From: Panagrolaimus kolymaensis
Taxonomy: Eukaryota; Nematoda; Chromadorea; Rhabditida; Panagrolaimidae
Assembly: GCA_028622995.1 (NCBI GenBank)
Contig: JAJQJQ010000043.1
Span: 2,108,001-2,172,000, forward strand
Direction: 5' to 3'
DNA length: 64,000 nt
Position 1 is the first letter of the stretch. Each line of letters starts with the position of its first letter. Shown here in pieces: positions 59,557-64,000 of this stretch. A program made the position numbers and the translations under genes. Below the pieces are notes generated by a model, which was not told where the DNA came from, ran no database searches, and was given only the letters and a program-made list of their open reading frames with translations.

Positions 59557-61108
59557 TAACACCAAAATTCAATCTTCAACAAACGCATGATTATGTTATA
59601 ATTGAAATAAATGTTCCATCGGCAAGGCTTGAAGATGCGGATGTCGAATTTTCTGATAAACTTTTCATATTTTCTTGTAAACCGTATTATCTTCGAATTC
59701 ATTTAACTCATGATGTTCGTTCAATTGATCAAGAAAAAGATATATCTAAAGTTATTTCCTGTGATATTGATAAATGTAAGGATTTTTAAATGGATTTATT
59801 GTTTAACTTATCTGTTTGTATCTTTCATTTTTAGCTATATTTAGTATTCAATTAACTAAAGCAAATCCTGGTGAAGAATTTGGCAATCTCAATGATCTTT
59901 CAAAGCTGCTTAATCCCTCAAGTTCGTCTGAAGTTACGGAAATAAATGGTGGAACATTTGATGCTGATGGAGAACCAATAGAAGAATTTATGAAACAAGA
60001 GCTTCCAAAAGATGATGAAGAAAAAGACAAAGCTGAAATAGAAGAAGCTATCAAAAAGTATGGTTATGGTTTTGCATTCAAAAAGCATGGTGAACTTGGA
60101 AAATTAAAGGAAGAATTGGATGAATTATTTGATATTGCAAAGTTTATTGAAGAATTTGAAATTGATAAAAGAAGTGAATATTCTCATGCTTTGGATAGAG
60201 AAAAGTTTGATCCACAATATTTTTTGTATGTCTCTTTTCTTTCTCACTTTTCGTTGTTACTAGTAGCTTGTTTTAGAGCAGATTATTATGATCCACCTGG
60301 TGAACTTGCTGAATGTATCGCTTTCAAATTGCAAGATGCTGCTATCTCTTTAACTGCTGCAGACAAAGCTGAACTTTCCAATATTCGTAAACGTAAACTT
60401 CCTGAACTTGATGATATGGATTTGAGACATGTTATGCTGGGATTATTAGATGTTTTATTTGCTTATGTTTATGATTTGAAAGTATGCTTTATAACAACGT
60501 TTCTTTCAACTACAGAAATCTTTTAGGCGAATCTCGGTGAACCTACTTGTGAATCTTCATGGACTTATGTAAAATTAGCTCCAACTTTTTCTTGTCTGGC
60601 TTGTTATGAAACTGTTAGAGAAGCATTATTATCTGGAATTCGAAGATCTCTTTGTTATGCACTTTATCGAAATTGGGATTTTGCTATAAGTTGTGTGGAT
60701 GAAGTTGAAAAGATTATCAATCAAGGTAAGTTAAAAGGTGGTTTAGTTACAGCTCCATTAACTTCCGTTTTTTCAGGACCTCAAGCTATTATTCATTGCC
60801 TTTTACAAATTCGCAAATCTCTTGCCATTGAACTTCATTATCGTTATTTGCTCAATAAACTTTTCCTCGATGATTACATAGTATTTTTACAAGATTTACC
60901 AGCAAAGGATTTTAGTTGGCTTCCAATTGAAATAAGTTATGTCAAGAAAAGGTTAAAGATTAGTGATGTTTTTATGGATTTTGATTTGGAAGAATGCATC
61001 AAAGAAGGAGGACTTGGTCAACTTGAAGTTGAAGATCCTGCTCTTGTTACTGCTGCTGTTGCTGGTGGTGAAGCTTTGGATTCCGATGATGATCCTGATG
61101 AATCTTAG
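59553..61108 (+). CDS. shq-1: SHQ1, H/ACA ribonucleoprotein assembly factor
   Basis: Five exons, 59553-59775, 59835-60225, 60277-60481, 60527-60725 and 60777-61108, give about 449 residues. The N-terminus MITPKFNLQQTHDYVII opens a CS/Hsp20-like domain (~1-95), with the KPYYLRIHL strand and the IFSIQLTKANPGEEF strand close to the family pattern. Residues ~200-420 match the helical SHQ1-specific domain (WTYVKLAPTFSCLACYETVREALLSG, given by its ends; then LYRNWDFA). The tail is acidic. SHQ1 is a chaperone that holds dyskerin before H/ACA snoRNP and scaRNP assembly in the nucleus. The start agrees with the family's MxTPxF opening. A poly(A) signal AATAAA is at 61224-61229; the gene converges with leo-1. 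Confidence 0.9.
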
Positions 61109-61301
61109 TTGATGCCTTATAATTTGTTTTTGTTTTACAGGTTATTATTATTTTCCACTTATGTTGTTTTACATATCAAAATTTTTATTGTATGTATGTA
61201 TGTGCCTTTTATAATTGTCAAAAAATAAATACAAAATACAGTAAAAAATGTTAAATTCAAAAACTAATACAAAGTAAAAACAGAGTTAATAATAATAATC
61301 A

Positions 61302-62929
61302 TTAATCCTCATCTTCATCAGAAATAACAATTTTGCGTTTCTTTTTCTCTTCTTTCTTTCTTGCAATATCTTCTTCATCATCCGATTCAATTTTGGATCG
61401 TTCAATTCTACGAGAATCCACTTCTTCGTCTTCCTCATCTGAATGAGCATAGCGACGAGTAATTTCATCAAATCGATCAAATCGATTATTTTTATATGAA
61501 CGCTTGATAGCCGAAAGGGATTCTGGGTCATCATCAATGTCATCCCGATCTTCCAAGAAATTATGAGATAATCCAGTTCGATATTGACGTTCTTTAGCTT
61601 TACGTTGTTGGGCTTCTCGTCGCATATTAGCTCGAAGTCTTTCTTCTTCTTTTCGAATGAGAGACTGAAAAAAGTAGGAGATCAATAAGAATATACATTT
61701 CGAAGGTATGGAAAAATTTCTTATTACCGCTCTTGATGATTCAGGATCCAAACCAACATCACCAATCATTTTAACTCGTTGAGATTTATTAGTTTTTTGA
61801 GCCATTTGCATTGTCATTTTACGATGAGTAAGGGAATCGGTTGTTGCTGGACGAAATGTGTAACGTTTTTTAAATACTGCATTACCATGAAGTCCAGCAC
61901 GCATTCGCAAAAATAACTGATTATATTCTTCAATTTTATGTTCGTTTATTTCATAAACTTCTGTACCAAGATTCAATGTCATCCTAAAAAAAAAAGGGCA
62001 TTGGTTATTGATTGTTAAGGAAGGGAATTAACAAAAGCTTACGATCCATCAGACCATCGAACAATTTTAGCATTGGATACTTTAATTTCTTTACCATTTT
62101 CATCTCTCATTACATTTCCATCCTTATCAAGCTTATTTCTCCAACGAATACAATTTTCAACTTTTATTTGAAGGCTGGAACGTCCTTCAGCATCAACTGA
62201 AGCCCCTACAGCATCAGCGGGGTCATAAGTTTCTTCATTGAATGGACGTTGATCAACCGAAATAAAATTAGGCCATCGAGTAGGAATGGGCGCTTCTTTA
62301 CCATAATCTCCATGAATTAATGGAACATCATATTCAATTGGTGGTTGTTCAGGTTCGGGTTCATCCATATCTTCTGGTTCAAAATGAAGTCGTGGACCTA
62401 CAATATCTTCATCGCTATCCCCATCATCTTCAGCTGAGGCTTTGGGTGATGTTGCTTTTTTTCGTTTTGGTCCTTCATCATCTGAATCAGATAAATCGGG
62501 TACAACGTTAGAAGCTTCATCTGGAGATGGATCCGGAGATGGTGAAGCTTTATCTTCTGCATCGATGGAAGAATTAGGCGATACCGAACCAATGGTATCT
62601 GTTGGTTTTGAAGGTGCCGGAGGAGGTTGTTCTGTTTCAGATTCAGAAGATGATGAAGAAGATTTTGACTTTGATTTTGACTTTGATTTACTTTTTTCTT
62701 TAGTTTTTGGTTGGATTGGTTCTTCATCCTTTTCATTATCATCATCTGAAGAAACAGCTGCAGAAGAGGAAGATTTGGAACCAGGGGTTGGGGATTTTTT
62801 CATTTCGGGTGTTTTTGGTTGAGGTGACGAAGGTTCTTCATCTGATAATCCCGAATGGGATGATGGGCGTTCGTTTACTGGAGCTTCATCTGAACTTGAT
62901 GAACTGCTATCATCTTCACTTGACGACAT
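61302..62929 (-). CDS. leo-1: LEO1, PAF1 complex subunit
   Basis: Three exons, 62929-62043, 61983-61728 and 61664-61302, give about 501 residues. The first ~190 residues are a serine/aspartate/glutamate-rich disordered region with a run of alternating K and S. The LEO1 core follows: HFEPEDM, the RWPNFISVDQRPFNEETYDP segment (by its ends), NCIRWRNK, VRWSDGS, then GTEVYEINEHKI and RYTFRPATTDSLTHRKM. The C-terminal third is basic then acidic. LEO1 is part of the PAF1 complex that travels with RNA polymerase II and supports histone modification and elongation in the nucleus. A TTTTATAG acceptor lies 14 bases before the ATG (plus 62944-62951), suggesting trans-splicing; the nucleoporin gene lies 440 bases upstream on the same strand. 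Confidence 0.92.
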
Positions 62930-63371
62930 TATTCGGTTTCGAACTATAAAAGGGAAGAATTAATATCTATGAAAAAATGTATGGAAGAAAAATGGTTTGA
63001 AAAATATTAAAGCCGCAACAACAAAAAGTCCAATTCAAAGTTGTTAGATGGAATAAACTCCATTCAAGCAAACAACCTTCAATGATGTTAGCTACATTTC
63101 GCCCAAACCGCACAAACAATCAAGCTTTGAAGCTGCTAGTATCAAAATTCCTCAATGCAACTTGTTAAAGTATCTCCGAAGTTGGATAACTTCTTTAAAA
63201 AAATAGAAACCAAACAAAAACAAAATATGATAACCGGCAAAAATTTATGTCATAATAAAATTTAAAAACATTGAAAGTAACAAGAAAAACAAGAAAAAAG
63301 TAAAACGAAATAAGCAAGAACACTTTTTGAAAGAGACCATATTAAACATCATCAAACAAGAAGAAAACATT

Positions 63372-64000
63372 TTAAAGTTGCTTGATTTCTTCTTCATACA
63401 TTCTAAGTTCTGAAACCGGAGATTTCTTTCCACGAGCTTCGTCAGCATGAAATTGAAGAGTTCCAATAAATGATAAACATTTTTCTTTGAGAACAGATCT
63501 AAAAAACACTGAGTAAAGTAAACCATTATAAAAGAAAAAAATCCATACCTCTCAGTAAAGTTCATTTTGTTTTGTGTTAAAGTAAATTGTTCAAAGATGA
63601 ACTTTCCCATATTGACGATGTATTGAAGTTCATGAGGTTGACGGAAGAAAGGATCTTGACGAACTTCATTACCAACGATGTGAAGAAGAGCAGCTAAAGT
63701 GATTCCACTATCTTTGCAAATCATTGGTAGCCATGAAGCTGGAGCATCCATACGAATAGCTTGCATTAACAATTTACGAAGAATAAATTCAATTGGAACA
63801 TAATCTTGTGTTGAACCATAAACACGATATAGCTTTGATAAAGTTTCAGTAATTCGTGTTCGAAGAGTATTGACATCATTGACATTCTGAGTATCTTGAT
63901 CCAAAATTTCAGCCCATATTTCTTCAACTGCACCAGCTTCGAAATGATTTGCACATTTGAGGATAGCAAGTTTGATTTTAGGAAGGTTGAATGGTTTTGC
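63372..64000 (-). CDS. NUP155-like nucleoporin, C-terminal part (runs off the window)
   Basis: Two exons seen, 64000-63549 (cut by the window edge) and 63498-63372, giving the last ~193 residues with stop at 63372. The all-helical sequence includes KLAILKCANHFEAGAVEEIW, LSKLYRVYG, DYVPIEFILRKLL, DAPASWLP and GITLAALLHIVGNEVRQDPFFRQP, matching the order of helices in the C-terminal solenoid of NUP155/Nup170 (C. elegans NPP-8), an inner-ring scaffold of the nuclear pore. The identification is by remembered pattern and the N-terminal beta-propeller is outside the window, so the exact name is left open. Same strand as leo-1 and possibly cotranscribed. Confidence 0.65.

Overview
This is about 64 kb of AT-rich animal DNA, almost certainly from a nematode; I cannot name the genus. 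The main reasons are a cuticlin-type ZP-domain gene, a full-length orthologue of the C. elegans cell-migration gene vab-8, short 45-90 base introns ending in tttag or ttcag, and a tight same-strand trio (mrps-26, pen-2, dif-1) whose gaps end in splice-acceptor sequences just before the start codons, as in trans-spliced nematode operons. All exon structures were read by eye from splice sites and reading-frame continuity; ends may be off by a base or two.

Layout. 1-2.6 kb: a minus-strand gene for a small single-pass membrane protein. 2.6-4.2 kb: the divergent promoter region. 4.2-34.6 kb: one very large plus-strand gene, the vab-8/KIF26-like kinesin, eight recognised coding exons with introns up to 13.7 kb. 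Its introns hold two TTAA-flanked hairpin elements, a 79-base hAT-like foldback and a young antisense gag-protease LTR retrotransposon. 34.6-38.8 kb: an SRPK-like kinase on the minus strand, bracketed by two direct copies of a ~460-base repeat. 39.1-43.3 kb: arylformamidase, then the mrps-26/pen-2/dif-1 cluster. 43.6-47.2 kb: minus-strand F-box-like and ZP-domain genes. 47.2-53.3 kb: no protein gene seen, but tRNA-Arg and three foldback-type elements. 53.3-64 kb: a 92-residue membrane protein, class III alcohol dehydrogenase, tRNA-Glu, a tetraspanin, SHQ1, LEO1 and the 3' end of a NUP155-like nucleoporin gene cut by the window edge.

The most unusual signal is not a gene. The long introns carry a short word, AACTG (usually TTTAAACTG or TTTAACTG), about every 70-80 bases: roughly 210 copies by hand count between 4.2 and 31.5 kb on the coding strand, against about ten of the reverse complement. 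In the minus-strand gene at the left edge the same word appears on the minus strand, so its orientation follows the transcript. Each copy is preceded by an A/T-only stretch and followed directly by about 20-28 bases of unique, more GC-rich sequence. It is nearly absent from the short-intron genes to the right. This looks like an array of several hundred small sense-oriented units inside introns. Intronic piRNA loci, as known from Pristionchus-type nematodes, are the leading explanation; a splicing or chromatin signal for giant introns is the main alternative.

Gene content is otherwise housekeeping: mitochondrial translation and transport (mrps-26, dif-1), gamma-secretase (pen-2), formaldehyde and tryptophan metabolism (adh-5, afmd), RNP assembly (shq-1), transcription elongation (leo-1) and nuclear pores (npp-8-like).
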